A stretch of 42,346 nucleotides of DNA from CAZKFG01 sp964551985 (GCA_964551985.1 CAZKFG010000010.1:1-42346); one strand, 5' to 3'. Shown: positions 7,720 through 17,449, numbered from the stretch's first letter. Translations and numbers: made by a program. Notes: a model not told the origin generated them from the letters alone.

Positions 7720-9786
7720 TTAAACAAATCTCATTAAAAAGCCTATATTATAAACCGCAAAACTTATAATCCATGCTACAAAGAGCCAAAAGCTAACAGC
7801 TAGCGCAAACCACCTCGTACCAAGTTCGCCTTTAGCTGCTGCCATTGCCGCAATGCAAGGAGCAGTAAGCAAATTAAACAACATAAAGCTTACTGCCGAC
7901 AGTGGTGTAAACACAGTTCCTAAAGTATTCATCAAGTCATCTTCGGCAAAGCCATCAGCGCCTGAGACAGCTTCACCGCTGTAGAGTACACCCAAAGTAG
8001 AAACAACTACCTCTTTTGCCACAATACCAGTGAAAATAGCTACAACATTTTTCCAAGCATCTTCACCAAAGGCAAATCCTAGAGGTTTAAAAACTGGCAC
8101 AAAATAAACGCCTAAAAGGCCTAATATGCTCTCTTTACTATTAGTTTGCACCATATTCAAAGACAAATCAAAATTAGACAAAAGCCAAATAATAATTGTA
8201 GCACCGGCAATAACAGTCATCGCCCGATAAATAAAACCTCTTAATTTTTCCCATAAATATAAAGTCAAACTTTTAAGTTTAGGCAAACGATAAGCAGGAA
8301 GCTCCATTACAAAAGCTGAAACATCACCAGCTAAAAGTGTTTTATTCAAAAAAACAGCGCCACAACAAGCCATAATAATTCCACTTATGTAAATAGCAAA
8401 AACGGCTATATCTGAACTATTTGGAAACAAAGACCCTGCAAAAATAACCCAAATAGGCAATTTAGCTCCGCAAGAGAAAAACGGCATTAAAAAAATTACA
8501 AGCCTTCGTTCTCTTTCACTTTCTAAAATCCTTGTTCCTAAAATAGCTGGCACAGAACAACCAAAACCCATAAGTAGCGGCATAAAAGAGCGTCCAGACA
8601 AACCAAACCCACGCAAAATTCTATCCATCAAAAAAGCAGCCCTTGCCATATAACCGGTATCTTCCAAAATAGACAAAAACAAAAACAACAATAGAATTTG
8701 CGGCAAAAAACCCATTACCGCAGACACGCCGGCAATAATTCCATCTACAACAAGACCGTGTAACCATAAAGGAGCATCATAGTCAGTCAAAAGTCCGCTT
8801 ACAAGTTCGCTAAATCTAGCAGTTAAATTGACAACAAGTTCTTGTAAAAACACACCCAGCGACGGTAAACCGCTAATTGATAAAAAAGATTCAGCAAAAG
8901 TTATATGAAAAACAGCAAACATAAAAAGCAAAAATAGCGGTATACCAAAAAATCTATTTGTCAAAACTTTGTCAAGGCGTTCTGAATAAGATAACTCGCC
9001 TACCTTTTTACTCGTAACAAAAAACTCTGGCAAAATACTTTCTATATATTTATACCGAGCATCAGCGATAAGCGCCTCAAAATCACCTTCTAACAACTCA
9101 TCGAGTATAATACTATCTTTAACTGATTGCAAATTTGCTTGCTCTAACAAACAAAAATGCTCTAGTTCTAGCTGGTCACCTTCTAAAAATTTAATTGCAT
9201 GGAAAATAGAATGCTCAATTCCCGATTCTTTCATTCTAGTTGCAATTTGCAAAATCTGCTCAGAAAAATAAGATTCTGCCAAAACACTTTTTGCCCGTCT
9301 ACCTCTAGCGCTGTCAAAGGCTGATTGCATAAGCTCATCAATACCTTTATCATTTAAAGCACTAATTGGCACAACAGGTACTCCAAGTTTGCCTGATAAA
9401 ACAGCTATGTCTATACTAGAGCCTTCTTGTTCCAAAACATCAACCATATTAAGTGCAATGACAATAGGTACATTAATCTCTAGTAGTTGCGTTGTCAAAT
9501 ATAAATTACGTTCAATGTTACTTGCATCAATAATATTTATAAGTAAATCAGGTTTTTCATCAATAATATAATTTCTAGCCACAATTTCTTCGGGCGTATA
9601 AGGAGATAAAGAATAAATACCAGGCAAATCAATAATATCAATATCTTGTTGTAATTTTTTATAAACACCTTGTTTTTTCGCGACCGTAACCCCTGGCCAA
9701 TTACCTGTACGAGCAGTGCTACCTGTCAATACGTTAAACAAAGTAGTTTTACCACTGTTAGGATTACCGACTAAAGCAAATCTCAT
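7720..9786 (-). CDS. feoB: Ferrous iron transporter FeoB
   Basis: A 688-residue iron(II) transporter of the inner membrane. The N-terminal G-protein domain shows all key motifs: GNPNSGKT (7-14), DLPG (53-56) and NMVD (113-116). A helical GDI-like linker follows. From residue ~275 a polytopic membrane domain with two Gate repeats carries the conserved stretches GFGCSVPAI, FFSCGAKLP and LTAPCIAAM; their Cys residues belong to the proposed permeation path. The length is near normal for a FeoB without a C-terminal FeoC fusion. The start codon directly abuts the feoA stop, so the two are translated together. Confidence 0.96.
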   Translation of the reverse strand: MRFALVGNPNSGKTTLFNVLTGSTARTGNWPGVTVAKKQGVYKKLQQDIDIIDLPGIYSLSPYTPEEIVARNYIIDEKPDLLINIIDASNIERNLYLTTQLLEINVPIVIALNMVDVLEQEGSSIDIAVLSGKLGVPVVPISALNDKGIDELMQSAFDSARGRRAKSVLAESYFSEQILQIATRMKESGIEHSIFHAIKFLEGDQLELEHFCLLEQANLQSVKDSIILDELLEGDFEALIADARYKYIESILPEFFVTSKKVGELSYSERLDKVLTNRFFGIPLFLLFMFAVFHITFAESFLSISGLPSLGVFLQELVVNLTARFSELVSGLLTDYDAPLWLHGLVVDGIIAGVSAVMGFLPQILLLFLFLSILEDTGYMARAAFLMDRILRGFGLSGRSFMPLLMGFGCSVPAILGTRILESERERRLVIFLMPFFSCGAKLPIWVIFAGSLFPNSSDIAVFAIYISGIIMACCGAVFLNKTLLAGDVSAFVMELPAYRLPKLKSLTLYLWEKLRGFIYRAMTVIAGATIIIWLLSNFDLSLNMVQTNSKESILGLLGVYFVPVFKPLGFAFGEDAWKNVVAIFTGIVAKEVVVSTLGVLYSGEAVSGADGFAEDDLMNTLGTVFTPLSAVSFMLFNLLTAPCIAAMAAAKGELGTRWFALAVSFWLFVAWIISFAVYNIGFLMRFV

Positions 9787-10032
9787 CTACTGTTCACCTC
9801 TCAGCACAATGCAACTAGCATCAGCCTTACGAATAGACAAACTAAAGCCACGTAAATTAATCTCTATCGGATCACCAAGTGGCGCCGCTTTACGCATAAA
9901 AATCCGAGTTCCTGGTGTAATACCCATATCAAACAGTCTTCTTTTAATTGCGCCTTTTGCTCTAACAGCAACAACTATGCCATCTTGACCTGGCAAAAGC
10001 ATGTCTAGCGTCTTATTCATAAAAGCCTCCAA
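9787..10032 (-). CDS. feoA: Ferrous iron transport accessory protein FeoA
   Basis: An 81-residue SH3-like FeoA domain, containing VRAKGAIKRRLFDMGITPGT and a C-terminal part ending LSIRKADASCIVLRGEQ. FeoA is required for FeoB iron transport, probably by contacting its G domain. The stop codon is immediately followed by the feoB ATG. The gene is first in the feoAB transcript, with promoter at 10102-10129 and a palindrome at 10040-10055 in the leader. The RBS TTGGAGGC is 5-6 nt upstream of the ATG. Confidence 0.93.
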   Translation of the reverse strand: MEAFMNKTLDMLLPGQDGIVVAVRAKGAIKRRLFDMGITPGTRIFMRKAAPLGDPIEINLRGFSLSIRKADASCIVLRGEQ

Positions 10033-10039
10033 TATGTTT

Positions 10040-10055
10040 GTTAGCCTAAGCTAAC
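10040..10055. promoter_or_regulatory. Palindrome in the feoAB leader, possible DtxR-type operator
   Basis: GTTAGCCTAAGCTAAC matches its reverse complement at 14 of 16 positions. It resembles the TTAGGTTAGSCTAACCTAA-type boxes of iron-responsive DtxR/IdeR repressors in half-site spelling, though not in exact order. It lies between the predicted transcription start and the feoA RBS, where a bound repressor would block elongation. A DtxR-family gene is present 13.5 kb away. A second imperfect palindrome, AGTAT-ATAA-ATACT, lies at 10076-10089 near the start site. Confidence 0.45.
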
Positions 10056-10101
10056 TTTTTCTTGAACAAAAAATAAGTATATAAATACTCATCTGTTAAA
10101 T

Positions 10102-10129
10102 ATTATAAACAAAAATACTTTTTTGTCAA
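10102..10129 (-). promoter_or_regulatory. Predicted promoter of feoAB
   Basis: Minus-strand consensus -35 TTGACA (10124-10129) and consensus -10 TATAAT (10102-10107) with a 16-bp spacer. The -35 begins one base after the T-run of the pyr terminator. Confidence 0.8.
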
Positions 10130-10130
10130 G

Positions 10131-10159
10131 AAAAAAAGCTCAAGTTTGTTCTTGAGCTT
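10131..10159 (-). terminator. Intrinsic terminator of the pyr operon
   Basis: On the minus strand AAGCTCAAG, a 6-nt loop and CTTGAGCTT form a 9-bp stem followed by a T-run (10131-10137). It lies 21 nt after the pyrE stop and separates the pyr operon from feoAB. Confidence 0.88.
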
Positions 10160-10180
10160 CAAGTTTTTTTAATAACAATA

Positions 10181-10753
10181 TTATTTTCCGGTGCGCCCTC
10201 TTTTAGTAAAAGGAATGTTTTCTTTACACATAGGGCACTCATCTGCTTTAAAAGTCGGGACATCAAGCTGTAAAAGAGCGTGAGTCTTGCAACCAAAATT
10301 CACTTTACCACCACTTCTGTCGACTAAAAGACCAACAGCGACAACATTTCCGCCGTTTTCTTTAACAACATCAATAACTTCTACAACAGAACCGCCTGTT
10401 GTAACAATATCTTCAACAACAAGCACTCTTGTGCCCTTTGGTATTTCAAAGCCACGTTTCAAAGCCATTTTACCATTTTCGCGTTCGGTAAAAATAGCCC
10501 TTGTACCGAGCTCTTTACCAACCTCGTGCGAAAGCAAAATTCCGCCTGTCATAGGTCCTATGACAAGCTCTATATTATCATCAGCAAACGCCTTAGCTAA
10601 CTGCTTACAAAGAGTTTCTGTATGTTTTGGGTGTTGCAAAACATTAAATTTTTCTACATACATCGGACTATGTAGCCCTGAGGTCAAAAGAAAATGTCCA
10701 TGCATTACTGCGTTTGTTTGTTCAAGCAAGCCCATAAGTTCATCTTTTTTCAT
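10181..10753 (-). CDS. pyrE: Orotate phosphoribosyltransferase
   Basis: A 190-residue enzyme that joins orotate to PRPP, giving OMP, the fifth step of UMP synthesis. The PRPP-binding motif VLVVEDIVTTGGS is at residues 111-123. A Cys pair near the C-terminus (ECPMCKENIPFTKRG) is seen in the form of PyrE common in Bacillota and archaea. Last gene of the operon: the pyrF stop is 1 nt upstream of the ATG and the RBS GGAGGTT lies inside the last codons of pyrF, so translation is coupled. A terminator follows. Confidence 0.95.
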   Translation of the reverse strand: MKKDELMGLLEQTNAVMHGHFLLTSGLHSPMYVEKFNVLQHPKHTETLCKQLAKAFADDNIELVIGPMTGGILLSHEVGKELGTRAIFTERENGKMALKRGFEIPKGTRVLVVEDIVTTGGSVVEVIDVVKENGGNVVAVGLLVDRSGGKVNFGCKTHALLQLDVPTFKADECPMCKENIPFTKRGRTGK

Positions 10754-10754
10754 A

Positions 10755-11471
10755 TTAAACCTCCATTATTTGCTCTAAAACTGCTCTTGCTGCCTGTTTT
10801 GGATCTTTAGCAGCTGTTATAGAGCGACCAACTACTATATGAGTAGAACCAGCCTGAAAAGCCTCTTTTGGCGTAGTTATGCGAATTTGGTCATCTTTAT
10901 TATCTTCAGGCAAACGAATACCGGGCGTAACAATCAAAAAATCATCCCCGCAAGCTTTTTTTATCGCATTAGATTCGAGCGGCGAAGCTACAACTCCGTC
11001 CATACCACAGTCTTTTGCCAGTTTAGCAAGTTCGACAACCTGCTCTTGTATAGACAACTTATTGTTAAGTTCTGCCCAGCCAGCATCGTCAAAGCTTGTC
11101 AAAACAGTCACAGCAATAAGACTAGGCGCTTTTTTACCTGTTTTTTCCTGCGACGATTTTGCACTTAAAACGGCTTTTTCCATCATCTTGCGACCACCAC
11201 TTGCATGAACATTGAGCATATCAACACCAAGTTTTGTCAAAACTTCTACGCTGTTGCCAACAGTATTTGGTATATCATGCAGCTTTAAATCCAAAAATAC
11301 TTTTTTACGAAAATCTTTTAGATAATCTATAATGTTAGAATCAGAGCCATAAAAAAGCTCCATACCTACCTTATAGTAAGATACCGCTTCGCCTAAAGCG
11401 ACTATCAGCTTACTTGCTTTATCTACTGTAGGCACGTCTAATGCCACAATCAAACGATTTTCCAAAGACAT
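10755..11471 (-). CDS. pyrF: Orotidine 5'-phosphate decarboxylase
   Basis: A 238-residue TIM barrel that decarboxylates OMP to UMP. The catalytic motif FLDLKLHDIPNTV contains the Asp-Lys-Asp triad (Asp61, Lys63, Asp66); VTPGIRLPEDNKDDQ is the phosphate-binding loop. Length is typical of the short bacterial PyrF group. It begins 20 nt after pyrD with a weak ribosome site (GGATGTGA) and its stop sits against the pyrE start. Confidence 0.96.
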   Translation of the reverse strand: MSLENRLIVALDVPTVDKASKLIVALGEAVSYYKVGMELFYGSDSNIIDYLKDFRKKVFLDLKLHDIPNTVGNSVEVLTKLGVDMLNVHASGGRKMMEKAVLSAKSSQEKTGKKAPSLIAVTVLTSFDDAGWAELNNKLSIQEQVVELAKLAKDCGMDGVVASPLESNAIKKACGDDFLIVTPGIRLPEDNKDDQIRITTPKEAFQAGSTHIVVGRSITAAKDPKQAARAVLEQIMEV

Positions 11472-11491
11472 TACATCACATCCATTTCAAA

Positions 11492-12403
11492 CTATAATGC
11501 CAAACCTCTTATTTGGCTTATATTATCCAGTTTCTCCTTGTTAGCATAATCTAGCAGTCCCTGTGTTATCTTCATAACACTAGATGGGTCAACAAAAGTT
11601 GCTGTACCAACTGCAACAGCACTAGCCCCTGCGAGCATAAATTCTATTGCATCATTTGCTGTCATAATGCCGCCCATACCAATAATAGGTACGTTTACAA
11701 CCTTTGCCACCTGATAGACCATTCTAAGTGCAACAGGCTTTACCGCAGGGCCTGATAGTCCACCAAAGACATTACCAAGTACTGGCTTTTTGTTTTTAAT
11801 GCTAATAGACATGCCCAAAAGAGTATTAATAAGACTTATAGCATCAGTTCCAGCCTCTTGTACTGCCAAAGCAATATCCGTTATCGAAGTCACATTAGGT
11901 GATAGTTTAGTAATAATCGGCTTTTTACTAACTTTTTTAACTTCTCTTACAACACTTGCCGCCATATCAGGGCAAGTGCCATAAGCCATTCCACCTGCTT
12001 TGACGTTCGGGCAAGAAATGTTAAGCTCTAAAGCGCTTATGCCATCAACGTCAAGTTTTTGAGCAAGCAAAGCAAATTCTTCTAGCGTTTTACCTGCAAT
12101 ATTGACAATAACAGGAACTTCAAACTTTTTCAAAACAGTCAAAGTTTTTGTCAAAAAACTATCAACACCGGGATTTTCAAGCCCAATGCAATTGAGCATA
12201 CCAGAGGCAGTCTCAGCAATTCTTTGACCGGGGTTGCCAAGACAAACATCAAGTGTCGTTCCTTTGACAACCAAAGCGCCAAGTTTATTTAAATCGACAA
12301 AATCAACAAGTTCTAACCCAAACCCGCAAGTACCAGAGGCAGTCATAATAGGATTTTTCATTTTTATACCGGCAATATCTATGCAAAGCTTATCATCAAA
12401 CAT
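11492..12403 (-). CDS. pyrD: Dihydroorotate dehydrogenase B, catalytic subunit
   Basis: A 303-residue class 1B dihydroorotate dehydrogenase, an FMN-bound barrel that oxidises dihydroorotate to orotate. The active-site Cys is in LELNISCPN (Cys131), the residue typical of class 1 rather than the membrane-bound class 2. Class 1B enzymes work with PyrK and pass electrons to NAD+, which suits an anaerobe. The neighbouring pyrK, whose 3' end overlaps this gene by 8 nt, confirms the assignment. Confidence 0.96.
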   Translation of the reverse strand: MFDDKLCIDIAGIKMKNPIMTASGTCGFGLELVDFVDLNKLGALVVKGTTLDVCLGNPGQRIAETASGMLNCIGLENPGVDSFLTKTLTVLKKFEVPVIVNIAGKTLEEFALLAQKLDVDGISALELNISCPNVKAGGMAYGTCPDMAASVVREVKKVSKKPIITKLSPNVTSITDIALAVQEAGTDAISLINTLLGMSISIKNKKPVLGNVFGGLSGPAVKPVALRMVYQVAKVVNVPIIGMGGIMTANDAIEFMLAGASAVAVGTATFVDPSSVMKITQGLLDYANKEKLDNISQIRGLAL

Positions 12404-13172
12404 AGCCCTCTACCTCCGTTGATACAAATACAGGTCCGTTTTGGCATATTTTAACCCTCTTACCATCAGTAGATGAACAAGAACACGCTAAACACGCCCC
12501 AATTCCACATGCCATATGGCTCTCTAGTGATATTTGGCAATATATATCTTTATCTTTAGCACACTTTGCCACTGCCTTTAACATTATATTAGGACCACAA
12601 GCAAATACACCATCAAAATTATCCATAACATCAGGCAACAGTGCTAAACAATTTCCGCAAGTACCCATAGTGCCATCGTCTGTTGTTACAAAAATCTCAT
12701 CACAAAACTCTTTGAACATATCCTGCCAAAAGATAATCTCCTCTTTGCAGCGTCCAGCAAGCAAAACTGCAACTTTTGTTTTTAAAGAATAATCACGCGC
12801 AAGTTTTAGTAGTGGTGCTATACCAATGCCACCACCAACAAGTAATGGTTTTTTAGCATCCAAGCTAAAACCACTGCCAAGCGGACCTAAAATGCTTATA
12901 ATATCGCCTGCTTTAGCATTCACTAAAAGCCTTGTACCTTCACCAACAATGCGGTAAATGAGTACAAGTTTATCACCTATAACATCCGCTATAGAAATTG
13001 GGCGACGAAGAATCGGTTGCAAAGTTTTTGATGTTTGCACCTGTACAAATTGCCCAGCAGTAGCCAAAGCACAGATACTAGGAGCTTGTAGTGATATTTT
13101 ATAAATATCACTACCTAGCTTTATATTTTCAATAACGCGGCAATCTTCTACAAGTTTTTTACTCAAAATCAT
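12396..13172 (-). CDS. pyrK: Dihydroorotate dehydrogenase B, electron-transfer subunit
   Basis: A 258-residue FAD and [2Fe-2S] protein that links PyrD to NAD+. Motifs: the FAD site RRPISIAD (56-63), the NAD-binding GGGIGIAPLL (113-122), and cluster ligands Cys222, Cys227, Cys230 and Cys243 in MACGIGACLACSC and KICQNGP. The gene overlaps the 3' end of carB. I chose ATG at 13170-13172; in-frame TTG at 13178, GTG at 13175 and TTG at 13166 are also possible, because the GGTGATG element overlaps the start region. It overlaps pyrD by 8 nt. Confidence 0.93.
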   Translation of the reverse strand: MILSKKLVEDCRVIENIKLGSDIYKISLQAPSICALATAGQFVQVQTSKTLQPILRRPISIADVIGDKLVLIYRIVGEGTRLLVNAKAGDIISILGPLGSGFSLDAKKPLLVGGGIGIAPLLKLARDYSLKTKVAVLLAGRCKEEIIFWQDMFKEFCDEIFVTTDDGTMGTCGNCLALLPDVMDNFDGVFACGPNIMLKAVAKCAKDKDIYCQISLESHMACGIGACLACSCSSTDGKRVKICQNGPVFVSTEVEGYV

Positions 13173-16100
13173 CACCAACTAACAATAAATCTTGAAGTGC
13201 ACAAACATTCACCAAACGACGACGACGCATAACTGACATAACTCCCAAAATAGCTTTGGCTGTATCAATAGAAGTTAAGCATGCAATCGCGTTTTCTACT
13301 GTCGCCCTTCTTATTTTAAAGCCATCGCGCTCTGATGTTTGACCTTTAGTGATAGTATTAATAACCATATTTATATTGCCTTTTTTAATATCATCTAGCA
13401 AATTAGGCGATCCTTCGCTTACTTTTGTAGCCAAAGCGACATCAATACCATTTTGTCTAAAAAAGTTTGCTGTACCACCTGTTGCCACAATTTTGTAGCC
13501 TAGATCGCTAAACCCTTTTGCAACAGATAGAGCATCTTGTTTATCATTGTCTGCCACAGTAAAGAGGATTGTTCCTTCGTCCGGCATATTAAGTCCTGAT
13601 GCAATGCAAGCTTTGTATAAAGCACGAGAAAAGCGATTGTCTGTACCCATAACTTCACCTGTAGATTTCATTTCAGGTCCTAAAGTTATATCGACATTGT
13701 GCATTTTAGCAAAGGAAAATACCGGCGCTTTAACAGCATAGTAGTCTGGAAACAATCTTAATCCCGGTTTAAAACCTAATTCTTTTATCGTATACCCCAA
13801 AGCTACTTTTGTTGCGAGATTAATCATTGCAATGCCTGTAATCTTACTCAAAAAAGGTACTGTACGGCTAGAACGTGGGTTTACTTCTATTACAAAAACA
13901 TTATCATCTTTGACAATATATTGAATGTTGATAATCCCTTTAACTTCTAAACCTACAGCTAGACGATTAGTATATTCAATAATAGTCTTTATAATACGTT
14001 CAGACAAGCTTCTCGGCGGATACACTGCAATACTATCGCCAGAGTGTACACCGGCACGCTCTACGTGTTCCATAATACCTGGTATTAGCACATCATTGCC
14101 ATCGCAAATGGCATCAACTTCCACTTCCGTACCACGCAAATAGTGGTCGACAAGCACAGGATGTTCATGTGATGCTTTAACAGCATTTGTCATATAGTAT
14201 CTTAATTCATCATCATTATAGACAATTTCCATCGCCCGACCGCCTAAAACATAAGACGGACGCACCATTACAGGGTAACTAACCTTATGCGCGGCAACCA
14301 AAGCACCATCAATATCGTACACTGTAAAACCTTGTGGACGAGGTATGTTAAGTTTTGTCAAAAGTTCATCAAATTTTTCTCTATCTTCGGCAGTGTCAAT
14401 ACTTTTAACTGATGAGCCTAAGATAGGTATACCACATTTATCAAGCTTATCAGCTAGGTTAATTGCTGTTTGACCGCCAAACTGTACAATAACGCCTTTA
14501 GGATTTTCTTTATCGATAACGTTTAGCACATCTTCTAGCGTCAAAGGTTCAAAATACAGCCTATCGGCAGTATCAAAGTCTGTACTTACAGTCTCAGGAT
14601 TGTTGTTTATAATGATTGTTTCATAGCCAAGCTCCTTTAGCGCCCATACAGAGTGTACAGAGCAGTAGTCAAACTCTATCCCTTGACCGATTCTAATTGG
14701 ACCTGAGCCTAAAACAAGCACTTTTGGTTTATCTGTCGTTACAACTTCATCTTCAGTCGCATAAGTAGAATAATAATAAGGAGTCATAGCTTCAAACTCA
14801 GCAGCACAAGTATCAACCATTTTATATGTAGGTACAATGCCTTCTTTTTTACGCCAATCGCGGATATAAAATACATCCTTGCCGGAAAACTGCGCTATTG
14901 CTTGATCGCAAAAACCAAGTCGTTTAGCTTCTCTTACTGTATATTTATCAAAAGTTGTCGCAAGAGTCCTTTCCATATTGACAATATTTTGCAGTTTTTG
15001 CAAGAAAAATCTATCTATTTTTGTAATATCGTGTATCGCATCTATTGTCATACCACGGCGCATAGCCTCTGCTATGACAAAAAAGCGCTCGTCGGTTATT
15101 TCTTTTACTTTATTAAATAAAGTATCATTGTCTAACTCGCAAAGCTCTTTCATCCAAAAATGATTTACACCGATTTCAAGCGAACGCACGGCTTTGAGTA
15201 GTGCTCCTTCAATTGACCTATCAATAGACATAACTTCGCCAGTTGCCTTCATTTGAGTACCAAGTACTCTATCGGCACCAGCAAATTTGTCAAATGGCCA
15301 ACGTGGATATTTTATAACAACATAGTCTATTGTAGGTTCAAAGCAAGCTTTGGTCTTTTTAGTTACCGCATTTTCAATCTCATCTAAATGATAACCTATA
15401 GCAATTTTACTCGCCACCTTAGCGATCGGATAGCCTGTCGCTTTAGAAGCTAGAGCACTAGAGCGGCTAACACGAGGATTTACCTCAATTACATAATATT
15501 TTTTAGAGTGCGGGTCTAGAGCATATTGAACATTACAGCCACCTTCAACACCAAGCGCGCGAATAATTCTAATAGAAGCACTTCTTAGCATCATAAGTTC
15601 AGGTTCAGATAATGTTTGTGCCGGAGCTGTAACAATACTGTCGCCGGTATGTACGCCAACAGGGTCTAAATTTTCCATAGAGCAAACAGTAATGCAGTTG
15701 TCTGCCGCATCTCTTATAACTTCATATTCAATCTCTTTCCAACCGGCAACCGAACGCTCGATAAGTGCTTGACCGATAAGGCTATATTTTAAACCAACAT
15801 TGGTAATTTCTATCAGTTCTTCTTCATTATTGGCAATACCACCGCCTGTACCACCTAAAGTATAGGCAGGACGAACGATTAGAGGAAACCCAACTTGTCT
15901 TGCAAATTCTTGTGCCGCAAATACAGTTTCAACAATCGCACTCTCTGGTACAGGTTCGCCAATAGAGCTCATAGTATCTTTAAACATTTCACGGTCTTCA
16001 GCTTTTTTGATACTCTCTACACTTGTACCTAAAAGTTCAACACCATATTCAGCCAAAATCCCACGCTTACTCAGTTCAACAGCCATGTTAAGGCCTGTTT

Positions 16101-16377
16101 GACCGCCAAGCGTTGCAAGTAATCCGTCTGGCTGTTCTTTTTTGATAATAGTTTCTAAAAATTCAACAGTCAAAGGCTCGACATAAACCCTATCGGCAAT
16201 ATTAGCATCAGTCATAATTGTCGCGGGATTACTATTTACCAAGACAACTTGCAAGCCTTCTTCTTTTAACAGACGACAAGCTTGAGTACCGGCATAGTCA
16301 AACTCCGCCGCCTGACCTATGACAATAGGACCAGAACCAATAACTAAAACCTTTTTTATATGACTTTTTTTAGGCAT
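13159..16377 (-). CDS. carB: Carbamoyl phosphate synthase, large subunit
   Basis: A 1072-residue protein with the classic tandem arrangement: two ATP-grasp synthetase halves (each starting with a GSGP(I/R)xIGQ motif, GSGPIVIGQAAEFDYAG and later GSGPIRIGQGIEFDYC), an oligomerisation region between them, and a C-terminal MGS-like allosteric domain from residue ~935. It makes carbamoyl phosphate from bicarbonate, ATP and ammonia delivered by CarA. Length matches the family. It overlaps carA by 8 nt and pyrK by about 14 nt. As the only carAB in the window and embedded in the pyr operon, it probably serves pyrimidines first, though one enzyme could serve arginine too. Confidence 0.97.
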   Translation of the reverse strand: MPKKSHIKKVLVIGSGPIVIGQAAEFDYAGTQACRLLKEEGLQVVLVNSNPATIMTDANIADRVYVEPLTVEFLETIIKKEQPDGLLATLGGQTGLNMAVELSKRGILAEYGVELLGTSVESIKKAEDREMFKDTMSSIGEPVPESAIVETVFAAQEFARQVGFPLIVRPAYTLGGTGGGIANNEEELIEITNVGLKYSLIGQALIERSVAGWKEIEYEVIRDAADNCITVCSMENLDPVGVHTGDSIVTAPAQTLSEPELMMLRSASIRIIRALGVEGGCNVQYALDPHSKKYYVIEVNPRVSRSSALASKATGYPIAKVASKIAIGYHLDEIENAVTKKTKACFEPTIDYVVIKYPRWPFDKFAGADRVLGTQMKATGEVMSIDRSIEGALLKAVRSLEIGVNHFWMKELCELDNDTLFNKVKEITDERFFVIAEAMRRGMTIDAIHDITKIDRFFLQKLQNIVNMERTLATTFDKYTVREAKRLGFCDQAIAQFSGKDVFYIRDWRKKEGIVPTYKMVDTCAAEFEAMTPYYYSTYATEDEVVTTDKPKVLVLGSGPIRIGQGIEFDYCSVHSVWALKELGYETIIINNNPETVSTDFDTADRLYFEPLTLEDVLNVIDKENPKGVIVQFGGQTAINLADKLDKCGIPILGSSVKSIDTAEDREKFDELLTKLNIPRPQGFTVYDIDGALVAAHKVSYPVMVRPSYVLGGRAMEIVYNDDELRYYMTNAVKASHEHPVLVDHYLRGTEVEVDAICDGNDVLIPGIMEHVERAGVHSGDSIAVYPPRSLSERIIKTIIEYTNRLAVGLEVKGIINIQYIVKDDNVFVIEVNPRSSRTVPFLSKITGIAMINLATKVALGYTIKELGFKPGLRLFPDYYAVKAPVFSFAKMHNVDITLGPEMKSTGEVMGTDNRFSRALYKACIASGLNMPDEGTILFTVADNDKQDALSVAKGFSDLGYKIVATGGTANFFRQNGIDVALATKVSEGSPNLLDDIKKGNINMVINTITKGQTSERDGFKIRRATVENAIACLTSIDTAKAILGVMSVMRRRRLVNVCALQDLLLVGDDFE

Positions 16378-17449
16378 TTACTAGTCCTCCAATCATTTCG
16401 TTAAAATGCTCAAACAAATATACACTACCATCAGGACCAGGGGCTGCTTCAGGATGATATTGCACCGCAAAAACAGGCTTTTGTGCGTGCGCTACACCTT
16501 CAATCGTGCCATCATTAACATTGCGATGTGTCACAAAAAGACCTGTCCCTTCAAGTGATTTTTCCTCAACAGCGTAACCGTGATTTTGTGAACTGATTAC
16601 AACCTTATTTAAACGCAAATCCTTGACAGGGTGATTTACACCACGATGTCCGAATTTCATCTTGTAAGTATCCCCGCCAAGAGCCAAACAAACAAGCTGG
16701 TAGCCTAGACATATACCGAAAATCGGAATGCCGCTTGCAACAAGTTCTTTTATAGTTTCGACAACCTCTGGCAAATCCTTAGGATCACCAGGGCCGTTTG
16801 ACAAAAATATACCTTCAGGTTTGCCTGCCAAAATTTCTTTAGCACTTGTAAACGCAGGGTAAACAGTCATATCATAACCGTAAGAAGCCAAATCTCTAAG
16901 CATTGCACGTTTAGCACCAAAATCAAGTACCGCAACTTTTTTGCCAGATCCGGCAAATTTTTCTGCTTGTTTTTTAGTAACCTCTTGTACTAACGCTGTT
17001 GTATCTTTAACATCTAGCAACTCTTGTACCTTGTCTTGTGGCATATCTTCAGGCACGATAACACCACGCATAGCACCATGATCGCGAATTTTTCTTGTAA
17101 TCGCTCTTGTATCTACACCATAAAGGCAAGTGATTTTTTGCTCGTTTAAAAAGTCGATAATTGTGCCTTCACTCATCCAATTGCTAGGATGATCGCAAAG
17201 TTCGCCTACAACATAACCTCTAAAATACGATTTATCAGCTTGATTGTACTCTTTATTTATACCGTAATTACCGATTAATGGATATGTCATTACAACAATC
17301 TGTCCACAAAACGACGGATCTGTCAAAGTCTCTTGATAACCAATAACACCTGTTGTAAAAACAACCTCACCAAAAGCAGGCTTGTCTCCTAGTAGGTTAC
17401 CATGAAAAACGCTACCATCTTTTAGCACTAATTTTCCTTTTTTATTCAT
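16370..17449 (-). CDS. carA: Carbamoyl phosphate synthase, small (glutaminase) subunit
   Basis: A 359-residue amidotransferase subunit that hydrolyses glutamine and channels ammonia to CarB. The C-terminal class I glutaminase domain has the nucleophile in FGICLGYQL (Cys247) and the partner His and Glu in QYHPE (His332, Glu334). The N-terminal half is the CarA-specific domain (KLVLKDGSVFHG, TGVIGYQETLTDPSF). It overlaps pyrC by 8 nt and carB by 8 nt, showing tight coupling. Confidence 0.97.
   Translation of the reverse strand: MNKKGKLVLKDGSVFHGNLLGDKPAFGEVVFTTGVIGYQETLTDPSFCGQIVVMTYPLIGNYGINKEYNQADKSYFRGYVVGELCDHPSNWMSEGTIIDFLNEQKITCLYGVDTRAITRKIRDHGAMRGVIVPEDMPQDKVQELLDVKDTTALVQEVTKKQAEKFAGSGKKVAVLDFGAKRAMLRDLASYGYDMTVYPAFTSAKEILAGKPEGIFLSNGPGDPKDLPEVVETIKELVASGIPIFGICLGYQLVCLALGGDTYKMKFGHRGVNHPVKDLRLNKVVISSQNHGYAVEEKSLEGTGLFVTHRNVNDGTIEGVAHAQKPVFAVQYHPEAAPGPDGSVYLFEHFNEMIGGLVNA

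Noticed and set aside
10287..10778. 163-residue plus-strand frame opposite pyrE
   Set aside because: It is the antisense of a certain gene, low in complexity (Ser/Thr/Pro-rich) and without a ribosome site; a shadow frame.
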